Origin: Pseudomonadota bacterium
GTDB lineage: Bacteria > Pseudomonadota > Gammaproteobacteria > Burkholderiales > Rhodocyclaceae
Length of the DNA: 64,000 nt
NCBI GenBank assembly: GCA_018262095.1
Contig: JAGTRW010000027.1
Span: 1 to 64,000, forward strand
Direction: 5' to 3'
Shown here: positions 1 through 8,778 of the stretch, one piece after another
Layout: every line of letters starts with the position of its first letter
Position numbering within the stretch: position 1 is the first letter of the stretch
The notes under the pieces: generated by a model
The model's input: only the letters and a program-made list of their open reading frames with translations
What the model was told of the DNA's origin: nothing
Databases searched by the model: none
Translations under genes and position numbers: made by a program

Positions 1-869
1 TTGACGTTGCTGCCGTTACCCTGCGCCGTCGTCCAGCCGATCACCAGTTGCGTCATCGTGCACTCGTATTTTTTGCACAGCGGCGCCCACTTTTCGCCGA
101 GCGCGGCGATCTTCGGCAGGAACTCGGGCTGGAACCACTTGATATTGCGCTTGGCGTTGGTCAGATCGACCTTGGTGTCGATGGTGATCTTGCCGGTCAG
201 CGTGCCGCGCTCAAGCGGCGAGTAGGCCTGGAAAGTCACGCCGTGCGTCGCGCACAGGCCGAACAGCGTGGCTTCGGCGGCGCGGTCGAGCAGGCTGTAC
301 TTTTCCTGGATCAGGTCGAGTTGCCCGGCCTGCGTGTATTCGAGAAATTGCGCGGTGCTCAGGTTGGACGCGCCGATCGCGCGAATCTTGCCCTGCGCCT
401 TGAGCCGCATCAGAAAATCCATGGTTTCGGCGATCGGACACGGAAAGTCGGGGTGTTCCTGCCAGTGCACGATGTAGATATCAAGGTAGTCGGTCTTGAG
501 CCGGCGCAAACTCATCTCGACCTCATCGGCCAAGCACTGCGGGCGCGTATTGCGAACCAGACGAACGCCGTCGCGTTCCATGTGCAACGCGCCTTCCTTG
601 ATGTCCCAACGCAGGCCGCACTTGGTCGACAACACGTAGTCGCCGCGCCGGCCGGCGAGTGCGCGACCGACGACCTCCTCGCTGTGACCCAGGCCATAGG
701 CGGGCGCCGTATCGAGCAGCGTGACGCCGAGCTCACGCGCGCGGTGGATGGTACGGATCGATTCCGAATCATCGCTCGGCCCCCACATGCTGTCGCCGCC
801 GATCGCCCAGGCGCCGATCCCGACGACCGACGCTTCGATTCCCGACTGCCCTATTTTCATGGTCCGCAT
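1..869 (-). CDS. Aldo/keto reductase, C-terminus cut by the window edge
   Basis: NAD(P)H-dependent oxidoreductase of the aldo/keto reductase superfamily; the substrate cannot be read from sequence. The frame is open from 869 to the window edge, about 289 residues. The catalytic tetrad is visible: Asp53 and Tyr58 in LLDTAPAYG, Lys83 in STKCG and His135 in IVHWQ. A GASN segment and a YSPLERG segment, typical of the cofactor-binding half, follow. I chose ATG 869 because a GGGAG ribosome site lies six bases upstream; an in-frame ATG at 860 is the alternative. It is divergent from the cupin gene, and the short space between them must hold both promoters. The C-terminal residues that bind cofactor lie outside the window. 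Confidence 0.9.
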   Translation of the reverse strand, partial: MRTMKIGQSGIEASVVGIGAWAIGGDSMWGPSDDSESIRTIHRARELGVTLLDTAPAYGLGHSEEVVGRALAGRRGDYVLSTKCGLRWDIKEGALHMERDGVRLVRNTRPQCLADEVEMSLRRLKTDYLDIYIVHWQEHPDFPCPIAETMDFLMRLKAQGKIRAIGASNLSTAQFLEYTQAGQLDLIQEKYSLLDRAAEATLFGLCATHGVTFQAYSPLERGTLTGKITIDTKVDLTNAKRNIKWFQPEFLPKIAALGEKWAPLCKKYECTMTQLVIGWTTAQGNGSNV

Positions 870-1031
870 TGCATGCTCCCTTAAGCTGGAAAAAAGCCAT
901 TATCCGCCGATTTGTCGGCGCCACGCGCCACGATGCTTGCGGCAACCGACCTTGATCGTTACGATCCTGAGCTTGATCGAGACCGACCGGGGTCGCGCAG
1001 CCGCCCCCCCGCAGCCAAGCAAGGAGCCCTC

Positions 1032-1394
1032 ATGCTGTTCAGACACAGTGACGAAATGTTCACGCAACAGATCGACCACATGCGCGGCGGCCAGGGAACC
1101 GTCACCGTCAAGCACCTGCTCAACCCCGACGAGATGCTCGGCAAGGGCCGGCTGTTCGCGCAGAACACGATTCCGCCCGGCGCGTCGATCGGCCTGCATC
1201 GCCATCAAGGCGACATTGAGGTGTATTACGTGATCGAAGGCAGCGGTGTCTATCGCAACAACGACCAGTCGTTTGCCATCGGCGTCGGCGACCTGGCCCA
1301 GGTCGACGACCAGAACCAGCACAGCATCGAGAATACCGGCGACGTTCCGCTCGTCTTCATCGCACTGATCCTGTTTAGCGGAGAGCAAAAATGA
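1032..1394 (+). CDS. Small single-domain cupin protein
   Basis: A 120-residue protein made of one cupin barrel. The first cupin motif is clear: His56 and His58 in GLHRHQ, Glu63, then a Gly; the second-motif His is His97 in QHSIEN. These would hold one divalent metal. The reaction cannot be assigned. An upstream ORF extension from 912 is open, but ATG 1032 has AAGGAG eight bases upstream and starts directly with the fold. The stop overlaps the next start as ATGA, so it is translationally coupled to the racemase-family gene, and the pair probably acts on one small metabolite. Confidence 0.85.
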   Translation: MLFRHSDEMFTQQIDHMRGGQGTVTVKHLLNPDEMLGKGRLFAQNTIPPGASIGLHRHQGDIEVYYVIEGSGVYRNNDQSFAIGVGDLAQVDDQNQHSIENTGDVPLVFIALILFSGEQK

Positions 1395-2050
1395 AAAAGG
1401 TCTATATCATCCAGACCAGCCTGGTTTCGCAGGCTGAACTCAACGCGCTGTTCGCCGAACTGGTTCCCGACGCCAAGGTGCATAACCTGGTCGACGACAG
1501 CCTGCTCTACGACGTGATGCAGAACGGCGGCATCACGCCGAATGTCATCGCGCGCATGTGCGCGTATGTCCAGGCCGCGGCCAACAACGGCGCCGACCTG
1601 ATCTTCAACCAGTGCTCGTCGGTCGGCGAGGCCGCTGACATCGCCGCCAAACTGGTTGCGGTGCCGCTGCTCAAGGTCGACTCGCCGATGGCCGAGAAGG
1701 CGGTCGCGCTGGGCACCCGAATCGGCGTTGTCGCCACCGTCCAGAGCACCATGCAGCCGAGCTGCAAGCTGATCCGCGCCAAGGCTGCCGAAGCCGGCAA
1801 AAGCGTCGAGATTGTCGAGTACCTGGTCGACGGCGCGCTCGCCGTGCTGCTCAAGGAAAACGACCGCGCCAAGCACAACGCCATGGTGCTCGACAGCGTC
1901 AGGCGCGCCGAGGCGCAGTGCGACGTGATCGTCCTGGCGCAGGGCAGCATGACGGTGCTGCTGCCCGAACTCACGAACATCAGCAAACCGGTGCTGACCA
2001 GCCCGCGCCTGGGCGTCGAACGCGCCCGCGACCTGCTGCGCGGCGCCTGA
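1391..2050 (+). CDS. Aspartate/glutamate racemase-family protein
   Basis: A 219-residue protein that looks like the Asp/Glu/hydantoin racemase superfamily, whose enzymes use two facing cysteines to move a proton next to a carboxylate. The first cysteine is present (Cys75 in NQCSSVGE). At the expected second position, near residue 182, the sequence reads LAQGSM, with no cysteine. That argues against a classical two-cysteine racemase and for a one-cysteine activity such as an isomerase or decarboxylase, but the substrate is unknown. It is coupled to the upstream cupin by an ATGA overlap and ends one base before the stop of the convergent dgkA. Confidence 0.8.
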   Translation: MKKVYIIQTSLVSQAELNALFAELVPDAKVHNLVDDSLLYDVMQNGGITPNVIARMCAYVQAAANNGADLIFNQCSSVGEAADIAAKLVAVPLLKVDSPMAEKAVALGTRIGVVATVQSTMQPSCKLIRAKAAEAGKSVEIVEYLVDGALAVLLKENDRAKHNAMVLDSVRRAEAQCDVIVLAQGSMTVLLPELTNISKPVLTSPRLGVERARDLLRGA

Positions 2051-2425
2051 TCAGCCGGCCAGCACGCAGATCCAGACCACCAGCACGTTGATCAGCGCCA
2101 GCAGCACCGCGGCGCTGCCGATGTCCTTGGCGCGCTTGGACAGATGATGGCGGTCGAGCGAAACGCGATCGACCGCCGCTTCGATCGCCGAATTGAGCAG
2201 CTCGACGATCAGCACCAGCAGCACGCTGGCGATCATCAGTGCGCGCCCGACACCGCTGACCGGCAGCATGAAGGTCGCGGGAATCAGCAGCGCGGCAAGC
2301 AGCGACTCCTGGCGAAAGGCATCCTCGCCGCAGAAGGCGGCGTGCAATCCGGCCAACGAATAGTGCAAGGCATTCCAAACCCGCCGTACGCCGGTTTTCC
2401 CCTTGAACGGGCTTTCTTCGGACAC
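2051..2425 (-). CDS. dgkA: Diacylglycerol kinase
   Basis: Inner-membrane kinase that phosphorylates diacylglycerol to phosphatidic acid, recycling the diacylglycerol released when phospholipid head groups are used for envelope glycans. It has 124 residues, the usual DgkA size, with three hydrophobic helices at about 40-58, 62-80 and 103-122. The family signature VELLNSAIEAAVDR lies between helices two and three. The N-terminal amphipathic part (WNALHYSLAGL) and a conserved Glu before helix one are also kept. It is the last of three reverse-strand genes with a glycosyltransferase and a metallophosphoesterase, a lipid and envelope setting. Confidence 0.93.
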   Translation of the reverse strand: MSEESPFKGKTGVRRVWNALHYSLAGLHAAFCGEDAFRQESLLAALLIPATFMLPVSGVGRALMIASVLLVLIVELLNSAIEAAVDRVSLDRHHLSKRAKDIGSAAVLLALINVLVVWICVLAG

Positions 2426-2468
2426 AAACTTCTCCTGGGCGAAAACATCGGGCTATCGAGTATAAGGG

Positions 2469-3656
2469 CTAGCGCGAACAGAGCTTCAAATCCGGGACCA
2501 ACAGCCGGTCGTGGCTGGCGACGATCTGCCGGTAAAGATCGGCCATCTTGCCGGCAAGCGTATCGTCCGACCACTCGCCGGCGTACTCGCGACCCTCGCT
2601 CGCGAGTCGCGCGCGAAGCGAGCGATCGCCAAGCAGCCGCACCAGCGCCTGCGCAAAAGCGTCGGGATGATCTTCGGGGACCAGCGCGCCGCGCCGCGCG
2701 CCGAGGATGTCTACCGTTCCCATCGCGGCCAGCGCGACCACCGGCAGCCCGGCGGCCATCGCCTCGAGCAGCACCAGCCCCTGCGTCTCGGTGCGCGAAG
2801 CGAAAACGAAAGCATCGGCCGCCGCATAGCACGATGGCAGCTCGCTACCCCGGTCGAGATAGCCGATGAACTGAACGCTTTGCTGCAAGCCGCGATCGGC
2901 GACGCTCTGGCGCAAATGCGGCAGCGCCGGTCCCTCGCCGGCGATCACCAGCAGCAGGTCGGGCAGCGCGACGCGCGCCGACTCGATCGCGTCGAGCAGA
3001 AAGCCGATGTTCTTTTCGTGCGCGACGCGACCGACGAACAGCGCGACCGGGCGCGCCTCATCGATGCAAAAGCGCTGCCGGAAAACGCGGCGGCCGTCGG
3101 GCACTGGCGTCGGCTTCGGAATACCGGTCGGCAGCACGTGCAGCGCAGCGCTCACCCCGTAAGCGCCCAGGCGCTCATGGATCGCGCGCGACGGGACGAT
3201 CACCGCGTCGAGCGCGTTGCACTGGCGCCGCGAAAAGCGCCGCGCCAGGCCGCGCAGCCAGGACGCCGGAATCAGCGGTGCGTAGTGCTTGAGATACTCC
3301 TCGAACAGCGTGTGGTAGGTGGCGATCACCGGAACGCCGTAGCGTCGCGCCGCGCGGCTGCCCGCGTAGTGCGCGGCGAAAGGCGTCTGGATGTGCACGA
3401 GGTCGCAGCCCTGGCCGACGGCGTCATCGACGGCGTCGCGCAGCGCCCCCCAGCGCGCCAACCGATCCTCAGGATCGCCCGGAACGGCCCGCGCTGCGAC
3501 GCGGGTGATCCAGTCTTCGGCTGGCTGACCGTAGTCGGGAGCGACCAGATGGACCTCTACGCCATGCGCGCAGAGCGCCTGGCGATAGGTCTGGATCGCC
3601 GTCGACACGCCATTGATGCGCGGAAAATAGACATCCGAGACCATTACGACACGCAT
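2469..3656 (-). CDS. GT4-family glycosyltransferase
   Basis: A 395-residue retaining glycosyltransferase of GT-B fold. The N-terminal half starts MRVVMVSDVYFPRINGVST, the acceptor-side pattern of mannosyl- and glycosyl-diacylglycerol synthases. The C-terminal donor half has FVGRVAHEKNI and the E-x7-E region ASRTETQGLVLLEAMAAG, with both Glu retained. The substrate is unresolved; position between a UDP-diacylglucosamine diphosphatase-like gene and dgkA suggests a membrane glycolipid. It overlaps the upstream phosphoesterase by 13 bases, so the two are co-translated. Confidence 0.85.
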   Translation of the reverse strand: MRVVMVSDVYFPRINGVSTAIQTYRQALCAHGVEVHLVAPDYGQPAEDWITRVAARAVPGDPEDRLARWGALRDAVDDAVGQGCDLVHIQTPFAAHYAGSRAARRYGVPVIATYHTLFEEYLKHYAPLIPASWLRGLARRFSRRQCNALDAVIVPSRAIHERLGAYGVSAALHVLPTGIPKPTPVPDGRRVFRQRFCIDEARPVALFVGRVAHEKNIGFLLDAIESARVALPDLLLVIAGEGPALPHLRQSVADRGLQQSVQFIGYLDRGSELPSCYAAADAFVFASRTETQGLVLLEAMAAGLPVVALAAMGTVDILGARRGALVPEDHPDAFAQALVRLLGDRSLRARLASEGREYAGEWSDDTLAGKMADLYRQIVASHDRLLVPDLKLCSR

Positions 3657-4429
3657 GCGAGTTCCTCCGCTGGTGCATTGAAAACGAGTTGATCGGGGCG
3701 GCCCCAGGCGATCAGTTCGAGACGCCCGTCGAGATGTTCGACGATCGCCGTGCAGCTATCGACCCAGTCGCCGCAATTGACGTAGGCGACGCCGTCGACC
3801 TCGCGCAGCGTCGCGCTGTGAATGTGGCCGCAGATGATCCCGTCGAGGCCGCGCTGCCGTGCCGCGCGCGCGGCGCTTTGCTCGAAATCGAAAATGAACT
3901 GCAGCGCACTCTTGACGCGGCGCTTGGCGTAACCGGCGAGCGACCAGTAGCAGCGCATGCCGAAGCGGCGGCGAACGAAGGAAATTATCGAATTGAGGCG
4001 AACCAGCACGTCGTACATGACGTCGCCGAGCAGCGCGATCCAGCGATGGTGGCGGGTGATCTGATCGAACTCGTCGCCGTGCAAGAGCAAAAAGCGGCGA
4101 CCGTCGGCGAGCTCATGGACGTACTCGCCGACCACCTCGATGTCGCCCAGCGTGATGCCCAGATAGTCGCGCAGCACCTCGTCGTGGTTGCCGGGAATGA
4201 ACACCACGCGCTCGCCGTGCCGCGCTCGTCGCAGGATCTTCTGCACCACGGTATTCTGCTCGGCGGTCCACGCGACTGAGCGGCGCATCGACCAGAAATC
4301 GACGATGTCGCCGAGCAGAAAGACGTTCTGCGCGACATAGCTGCGCAGGAATTCGAGCAGCCGGTCAGCCTGACAGGCGCGGGTTCCGAGGTGGATGTCG
4401 GAGAGGAAAATCGAACGGACGGTAGGCAT
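3644..4429 (-). CDS. Calcineurin-like metallophosphoesterase, UDP-2,3-diacylglucosamine diphosphatase type
   Basis: A 261-residue cytosolic or membrane-peripheral phosphoesterase. All metal motifs are present in order: SDIHLG (Asp10, His12), GDIVDFW, GNHDE, LLHGDEFD and CGHIHSA. The length and the helical insert after the fourth motif resemble LpxH-like enzymes that hydrolyse UDP-2,3-diacylglucosamine in lipid A synthesis, though the insert differs from E. coli LpxH and another phospholipid-linked substrate is possible. It is first gene of the reverse-strand set with the glycosyltransferase and dgkA. The start is ATG 4429. Confidence 0.82.
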   Translation of the reverse strand: MPTVRSIFLSDIHLGTRACQADRLLEFLRSYVAQNVFLLGDIVDFWSMRRSVAWTAEQNTVVQKILRRARHGERVVFIPGNHDEVLRDYLGITLGDIEVVGEYVHELADGRRFLLLHGDEFDQITRHHRWIALLGDVMYDVLVRLNSIISFVRRRFGMRCYWSLAGYAKRRVKSALQFIFDFEQSAARAARQRGLDGIICGHIHSATLREVDGVAYVNCGDWVDSCTAIVEHLDGRLELIAWGRPDQLVFNAPAEELACVS

Positions 4430-4759
4430 GGCGCCATGCTGCAGCGCGATCGTTACAGCGCCGTGTCAGCCGCGTGACATTTGCTGCTTCCCGTACCCTG
4501 CGACGGCGCCCGGCCGGAACGCGCAGGCCTTTCCGATTCAGGAGGTAGGAACTTGTGAGATACCGCGTCCTGTAAAATCCAAGGCACAGTGATCAAAAAA
4601 TCCGTTCTTTGAGGGCCGCGCAGCAATCGCCTGTTTGCGGGTATCTTGCGCTGCCCGTACTACAGAGCAAACAGCCGACTCGTCTCGGATGAATTTTAGG
4701 CCGTCAAATAGCGGCAGATTTACATAAACCGGCATAGCGCCACATTCTTCAGGAAGAAA
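4430..4759. other. Gene-free 330-base divergent intergenic region
   Basis: This region separates the reverse-strand phosphoesterase from the forward exported protein, so it must hold both promoters. An AT-rich TGTAAAAT at 4571-4578 is a weak -10 candidate for the forward gene. Ribosome site AGGAAG lies just before ATG 4760. No RNA gene or convincing ORF is visible. Confidence 0.4.
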
Positions 4760-5374
4760 ATGAAAAAGCTGCTCTTTGTAACCCTGCTCGTCAACGCTTC
4801 TGCGGTCCTCGCGGCCACCACGCTGCTGGAAGTCCCGGTCACCTATCACCCGAATGCAGGTGTTGTCGCGGCGGTGAAACAGGAGTGCCAGATTGAAAGC
4901 ATGCTGTCGACTCGGGTGGGCTCCATGCTGGGCAAGCTGAACAAAACCGGCGACGGGACGATTGAGACCGGCCTTGAGGCATCGGACAACACGCTTCTTC
5001 GCCTGCAAATAACTCATATCCTTGGCGTGGGCGGTGGTGCCTGGACGGGTCCGAAGGCGATTACCCTGACTGCGGAGTTGCTGGAGAACGGCAAAGTCAG
5101 CCGCAAAACCAAGATCAACCGCTGGTCAGTCGGTGGTGTATTCGGCGCATTCAAAGGCTCTTGTACGATTCTGGAACGCTGTGCCGACGCTATCACCAAG
5201 GATTTGAGTCGCTGGGTGCAGAATCCGGCGTACAAGATTGTTGAACAGCCTGCGCCTAAAGAAGCGGTTGAGGCGGGGATTGAAGTTGAGAAACCGGCCG
5301 AGGTGATTCCGGCGATGGAAGCGCCACCGGCTCCGGATGTGCCGCAAGCCGCAGAACCTAAGGAAACGAACTGA
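4760..5374 (+). CDS. Exported protein of unknown function
   Basis: A 204-residue protein I do not recognise. Residues 1-19 are a signal peptide (MKKLL, hydrophobic core, cleavage after VLA). The mature part is a mixed beta-like domain to about residue 160 with cysteines near 36, 132 and 139, possibly a disulfide in the periplasm. The last 45 residues are a disordered Pro/Ala/Glu-rich tail ([16 protein letters not shown], then [14 protein letters not shown]). It stands alone, between a phosphoesterase on the other strand and rpiA about 240 bases downstream. Its base composition is somewhat less GC-rich than its neighbours. Confidence 0.7.
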   Translation: MKKLLFVTLLVNASAVLAATTLLEVPVTYHPNAGVVAAVKQECQIESMLSTRVGSMLGKLNKTGDGTIETGLEASDNTLLRLQITHILGVGGGAWTGPKAITLTAELLENGKVSRKTKINRWSVGGVFGAFKGSCTILERCADAITKDLSRWVQNPAYKIVEQPAPKEAVEAGIEVEKPAEVIPAMEAPPAPDVPQAAEPKETN

Positions 5375-5423
5375 GGTTGCCGATGGCGAGCCGAAAAATG
5401 CCGCGTTTGATGCCGACAGTCTT

Positions 5424-5463
5424 GGGTACTTTTTCATTTCAGCAATACAAGAAGAAATACCCC
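5424..5463. repeat. Degenerate copy of the right-end hairpin of the 11.2-11.7 kb element
   Basis: The stretch starts GGGTACTT and closes with CAAGAAGAAATACCC, an imperfect inverted repeat. It is followed by CGCTGTCAGGGCGGAACCC, which matches the right end of the element near 11619-11675. Only that end is present here, in the space before rpiA. It looks like a solo or decayed copy of the same repeat family. Confidence 0.6.
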
Positions 5464-5616
5464 GCTGTCAGGGCGGAACCCTGCGTCAATCCCGCGCAAC
5501 ATCGTCTGATGATTCAAAAGCGGCTTCGTCGCGCCCCAGCGCGACAGCGCGCTGCCATTACCCGCGGCAATTGGCTAGAATGCTGGTCTTTCCCCCAGCC
5601 GACAGGATCCAGCGTA

Positions 5617-6279
5617 ATGACTCAGGACGAACTCAAACAGGCGGTGGCGCGTGCCGCACTCGACTACGTGCTTGAAGGCCAGCTGGTTGGCGTCGGCACC
5701 GGATCGACGGCGCGCCTCTTCATCGAAGCGCTGGGTGAAATCAAACACAAGATCAGCGGCGCGGTGGCCAGTTCCGAGGACACCAAAACGCGCCTTGAGC
5801 GCCACGGCATCAAGGTCTTCGACCTCAACGAAGTCACCGATCTACCCGTCTATATCGACGGCGCCGACGAGATCAACGCCGAGATGCACATGATCAAGGG
5901 CGGCGGCGGCGCGCTGACGCGCGAGAAGATCGTCGCCGCGGTCGCCAGGAAATTCGTCTGCATCGTCGATGGCTCGAAGCTCGTTCCGGTGCTCGGCAGC
6001 TTTCCGTTGCCGATCGAGGTGATCCCGATGGCGCGCGCGCTGGTCACCCGCGAACTGACGCGAATCGGCGGAACGCCGGTGCTGCGCCAGGGCTTTGTCA
6101 CCGACAACGGCAACCTGATCCTCGACGTCCGCGGCTTGCAGATTGTCGACCCGGTCGACCTCGAAACACGCATCAACCAGATCGCCGGCGTCGTCAGTTG
6201 CGGCCTGTTTGCCAGCCGCGCCGCCGACGTCTGCCTGCTCGGCACGAGCGACGGCGTGCGCACGCTGACCGCCGACTGA
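5617..6279 (+). CDS. rpiA: Ribose-5-phosphate isomerase A
   Basis: Interconverts ribose-5-phosphate and ribulose-5-phosphate in the non-oxidative pentose phosphate pathway; cytosolic. It has 220 residues, the family length. Diagnostic motifs are VGVGTGSTA (phosphate loop), [15 protein letters not shown] (catalytic Asp region) and [11 protein letters not shown] (general-base Glu and Lys). The reading frame is open upstream to 5377, but that stretch is repeat-derived and non-conserved. ATG 5617 begins [11 protein letters not shown] as in RpiA proteins, with an AGGA seven bases upstream. It is followed by phoU after 71 bases. Confidence 0.96.
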   Translation: MTQDELKQAVARAALDYVLEGQLVGVGTGSTARLFIEALGEIKHKISGAVASSEDTKTRLERHGIKVFDLNEVTDLPVYIDGADEINAEMHMIKGGGGALTREKIVAAVARKFVCIVDGSKLVPVLGSFPLPIEVIPMARALVTRELTRIGGTPVLRQGFVTDNGNLILDVRGLQIVDPVDLETRINQIAGVVSCGLFASRAADVCLLGTSDGVRTLTAD

Positions 6280-6350
6280 AACATTGCTGTAATGTGGCGG
6301 GGTTAAACTCGGCGACCATTTCCCGGCAAGACCATTCTGGAGCACGAAGC

Positions 6351-7058
6351 ATGAGCGACCACACGTCCAAGAATTTCGACCTTGAGCTCGAAAGCCTGCG
6401 CACCCGCGTCCTGCAAATGGGCGGCATGGCCGAAGAGCAGGTGCGCAAGTCGATCGAGGGGCTCTACAACGGCGATCAGACGCTGCTCGAATCGGTGATT
6501 CGCGACGACGACCTGATCAACCAGATGGAGATGCAGATCGAGGCCTCGTGCTACCAGATCATCGCCAAGCGGCAACCGACGGCGGTCGATCTGCGCATGA
6601 CCGTCTCGGTGCTCAAGGCGATTTCCGACCTCGAGCGCGTCGGCGACAAGGCGCGCAAGATCGCCCGCCTGGGCAGCACGCTGACCAGCCATCCGGCCAC
6701 TGCGACGCTCAATGTCGAGCTCGGCCATATGGCCGAGACGGCGCTCAAGATGCTGCGCCTGTCGCTCGACGGCTTCGCTCGCCTTGACCTCAAGCTGGTC
6801 AGCGAAGCGATCCATCTGGACAGCCTGGTCAACACCGAATATCAGTCGGTGACCCGCCAGTTGATCACCTATATGATGGAGGACCCGCGCACCATCACGC
6901 GTTCGCTCGACATCCTGACCATCGCCAAGGCCATCGAGCGCATCGGCGACCACGCCGTCAACATCGCCGAATACGTGGTGTTCATGGTCAAGGGGCTCAA
7001 CGTTCGGCACGACACCGCCGACGAGGTCGAAGCCAAGATCGCCGGCAGCCAGGACTGA
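6351..7058 (+). CDS. phoU: Phosphate signalling/transport regulator PhoU
   Basis: A cytosolic negative regulator that links the PstSCAB transporter to the PhoR-PhoB two-component system. It has 235 residues forming two PhoU repeats. The metal-binding signature occurs twice: LERVGDKARKIA near 97-108 and IERIGDHAVNIAEYV near 201-215. ATG 6351 is preceded by GGAG; an upstream extension in the frame reads rpiA sequence and is rejected. No pst, phoB or phoR gene is adjacent, so it is a detached phoU. A hairpin terminator follows at 7078. Confidence 0.94.
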   Translation: MSDHTSKNFDLELESLRTRVLQMGGMAEEQVRKSIEGLYNGDQTLLESVIRDDDLINQMEMQIEASCYQIIAKRQPTAVDLRMTVSVLKAISDLERVGDKARKIARLGSTLTSHPATATLNVELGHMAETALKMLRLSLDGFARLDLKLVSEAIHLDSLVNTEYQSVTRQLITYMMEDPRTITRSLDILTIAKAIERIGDHAVNIAEYVVFMVKGLNVRHDTADEVEAKIAGSQD

Positions 7059-7077
7059 GGCTCGCCGCCCGGCCAAT

Positions 7078-7104
7078 AAAAAAGCCCCTGACGGGGCTTT
7101 TTTT
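7078..7104. terminator. Bidirectional intrinsic terminator between phoU and yggX
   Basis: AAAAAAGCCCC, a TGAC loop, then GGGGCTTTTTTT. The stem is flanked by A on one side and T on the other, so it can stop transcription of phoU (forward) and of yggX (reverse). Confidence 0.92.
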
Positions 7105-7122
7105 GTTTCCGCTGAAGAAGAC

Positions 7123-7395
7123 TCAGGCGCCCGGCGGCACGTAGCCCTGGACCTGCTCGGCGCCGTCGCCGAAGAAGTGCTTCTCGATCTGTTCGGCGAG
7201 GTACTTGCGATGCGCGGCGTCGGCGAGGTTCAAGCGATTCTCGTTGATGATCATCGTCTGCATGCGGATCCACTGCGCCCACGCTTCTTTCGATACGCTC
7301 TCGTAAATCCGCTTGCCGAGCTCGCCCGGATAAGGCGGGAAATCGAGCGCTTCGGCTTCGCGACCGAGTTTGATGCATTTGACCATTCTTGCCAT
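7123..7395 (-). CDS. yggX: Probable Fe(2+)-trafficking protein YggX
   Basis: A small cytosolic protein associated with iron-sulfur cluster protection under oxidative stress. It has 90 residues, matching the family. The start [15 protein letters not shown] keeps the conserved Cys7, followed by [16 protein letters not shown], then [19 protein letters not shown], and ends in VPPGA. It is the last gene of a reverse-strand run; argA lies 63 bases upstream. Confidence 0.95.
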   Translation of the reverse strand: MARMVKCIKLGREAEALDFPPYPGELGKRIYESVSKEAWAQWIRMQTMIINENRLNLADAAHRKYLAEQIEKHFFGDGAEQVQGYVPPGA

Positions 7396-7458
7396 GAGAT
7401 TGACTCCGTAAAGCGACCATCAGATTCGTTGAAAAGAGCGCCGATTATACCCAAAAGC

Positions 7459-8778
7459 TCAGAGCGGCTTGGCAAACACCTTGGAACGGCGCTGCAGGTT
7501 ATAGACCAGGCGCTTTTCCTCGGGCAACTGGGCGACCGGCTGCTCGGAAAAACCGCGCTCCTTGAACCAGTGCGAAGTCACCGTGGTGAGCACGAACAGG
7601 CGCTTGATGCCGACCGCGCGCGCGCGCACCTCGATGCGTTTGAGTAACTGCTCGCCGTAGCCCCAGCGGCGGTAGTGTGGATGCACGGCGACGCAGGCCA
7701 GTTCGGCCTGATCACCGCCGTACGGATAAAGCGCCGCGCAGCCGACGATCAGGCCATCGTGCTCGACCACCGAAAAACGCGTGATCTCGCGTTCGAGCAG
7801 TTCGCGCGAGCGGCGCACCAGCGTTCCCGCCTCTTCGAGCGGTTCGATCAGCGCGACCAGCCCGCTGATGTCGTCGGGACGCGCGTCGCGCAGAATCTCG
7901 AGCGATTCGCGCGTGACGATGGTGCCGACGCCCTCGCGCGAAAAGAGTTCGCGCAGCAAGGTGCCGTCCTCGTTGAAACCGATCAGATGAACGCGACCGA
8001 CGCCGCTGCGGCTGGCGCGAACGGCGCACGGCAGATAACGCTTGAGGTCGGGCGACAGCCAGTCGCCGATGGCGATCAAGCGTTCGGCGGTGTCGGCGGT
8101 CATCTCGTCGAGCAACTGGCCGTCGATGTCGGTGACGCCCTGGCTGTCGGTCAGGAAGATCAGCTTGTCGGCGCCGATCGCGCTGGCCGTCGCCTCGGCG
8201 ACCTCTTCCATCGCCAGATTGAAGATCTCGCCGGTCGGGCTGGCGCCCAGGCACGACAGGATCACGATATTGCCGATCGAAAGCTGCGCGCGGATCCCCT
8301 CGGCGTCGATCTTGCGAACGCTGCCGGCGTACTGCATGTCGACGCCGCCGAGCACGCCGAGCGGTTTGGCGGTGATGAAGTTGCCGGCGATCACGCGAAT
8401 CGTGCTGTTGGCCATCGGCGTATCGGGCAGGCCCTGCGAGAGCAGCGCGTCGATCTCCAGATAAACGCTGCCGACGGCGTCGATCACGCAATCGAGCGTC
8501 GCTGCGTCGGTCACCCGATAGCCGTCGTGGGTGACCGATTTGATTCCCTTCTCGGCGAGTTCTTCCTCGATCTGCGGACGCGCGCCATGCACCAGCACCA
8601 GGCGAACGCCGAGCGCGGCGAGCAGGTTGGCGTCGTACGCCAGGGTACGCGCCAGCGGCCCCGAAATCGCCTTGCCGCCGAAGGCGATGACGAAGGTCTT
8701 GCCGCGAAACAGATTGACGTAGGGCGCGACCGAGCGGAACAGCGAAACGAAGTGGGCGGGACTCAATTCTTCGGACAT
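7459..8778 (-). CDS. argA: Amino-acid N-acetyltransferase (N-acetylglutamate synthase)
   Basis: Catalyses the first step of arginine synthesis, acetyl-CoA plus glutamate to N-acetylglutamate. At 439 residues it matches the classical bifunctional-fold ArgA: an amino-acid-kinase domain at about 20-285 (FVIAFGGKAISG, LVHGARPQIEEEL) that binds arginine for feedback control, then a GNAT domain at about 295-435 (CVAVHPHYRRWGYGEQLL, acetyl-CoA loop). The stop of pap is directly followed by the argA ATG, so expression is coupled to the rsmE-pap-argA operon. Confidence 0.95.
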   Translation of the reverse strand: MSEELSPAHFVSLFRSVAPYVNLFRGKTFVIAFGGKAISGPLARTLAYDANLLAALGVRLVLVHGARPQIEEELAEKGIKSVTHDGYRVTDAATLDCVIDAVGSVYLEIDALLSQGLPDTPMANSTIRVIAGNFITAKPLGVLGGVDMQYAGSVRKIDAEGIRAQLSIGNIVILSCLGASPTGEIFNLAMEEVAEATASAIGADKLIFLTDSQGVTDIDGQLLDEMTADTAERLIAIGDWLSPDLKRYLPCAVRASRSGVGRVHLIGFNEDGTLLRELFSREGVGTIVTRESLEILRDARPDDISGLVALIEPLEEAGTLVRRSRELLEREITRFSVVEHDGLIVGCAALYPYGGDQAELACVAVHPHYRRWGYGEQLLKRIEVRARAVGIKRLFVLTTVTSHWFKERGFSEQPVAQLPEEKRLVYNLQRRSKVFAKPL

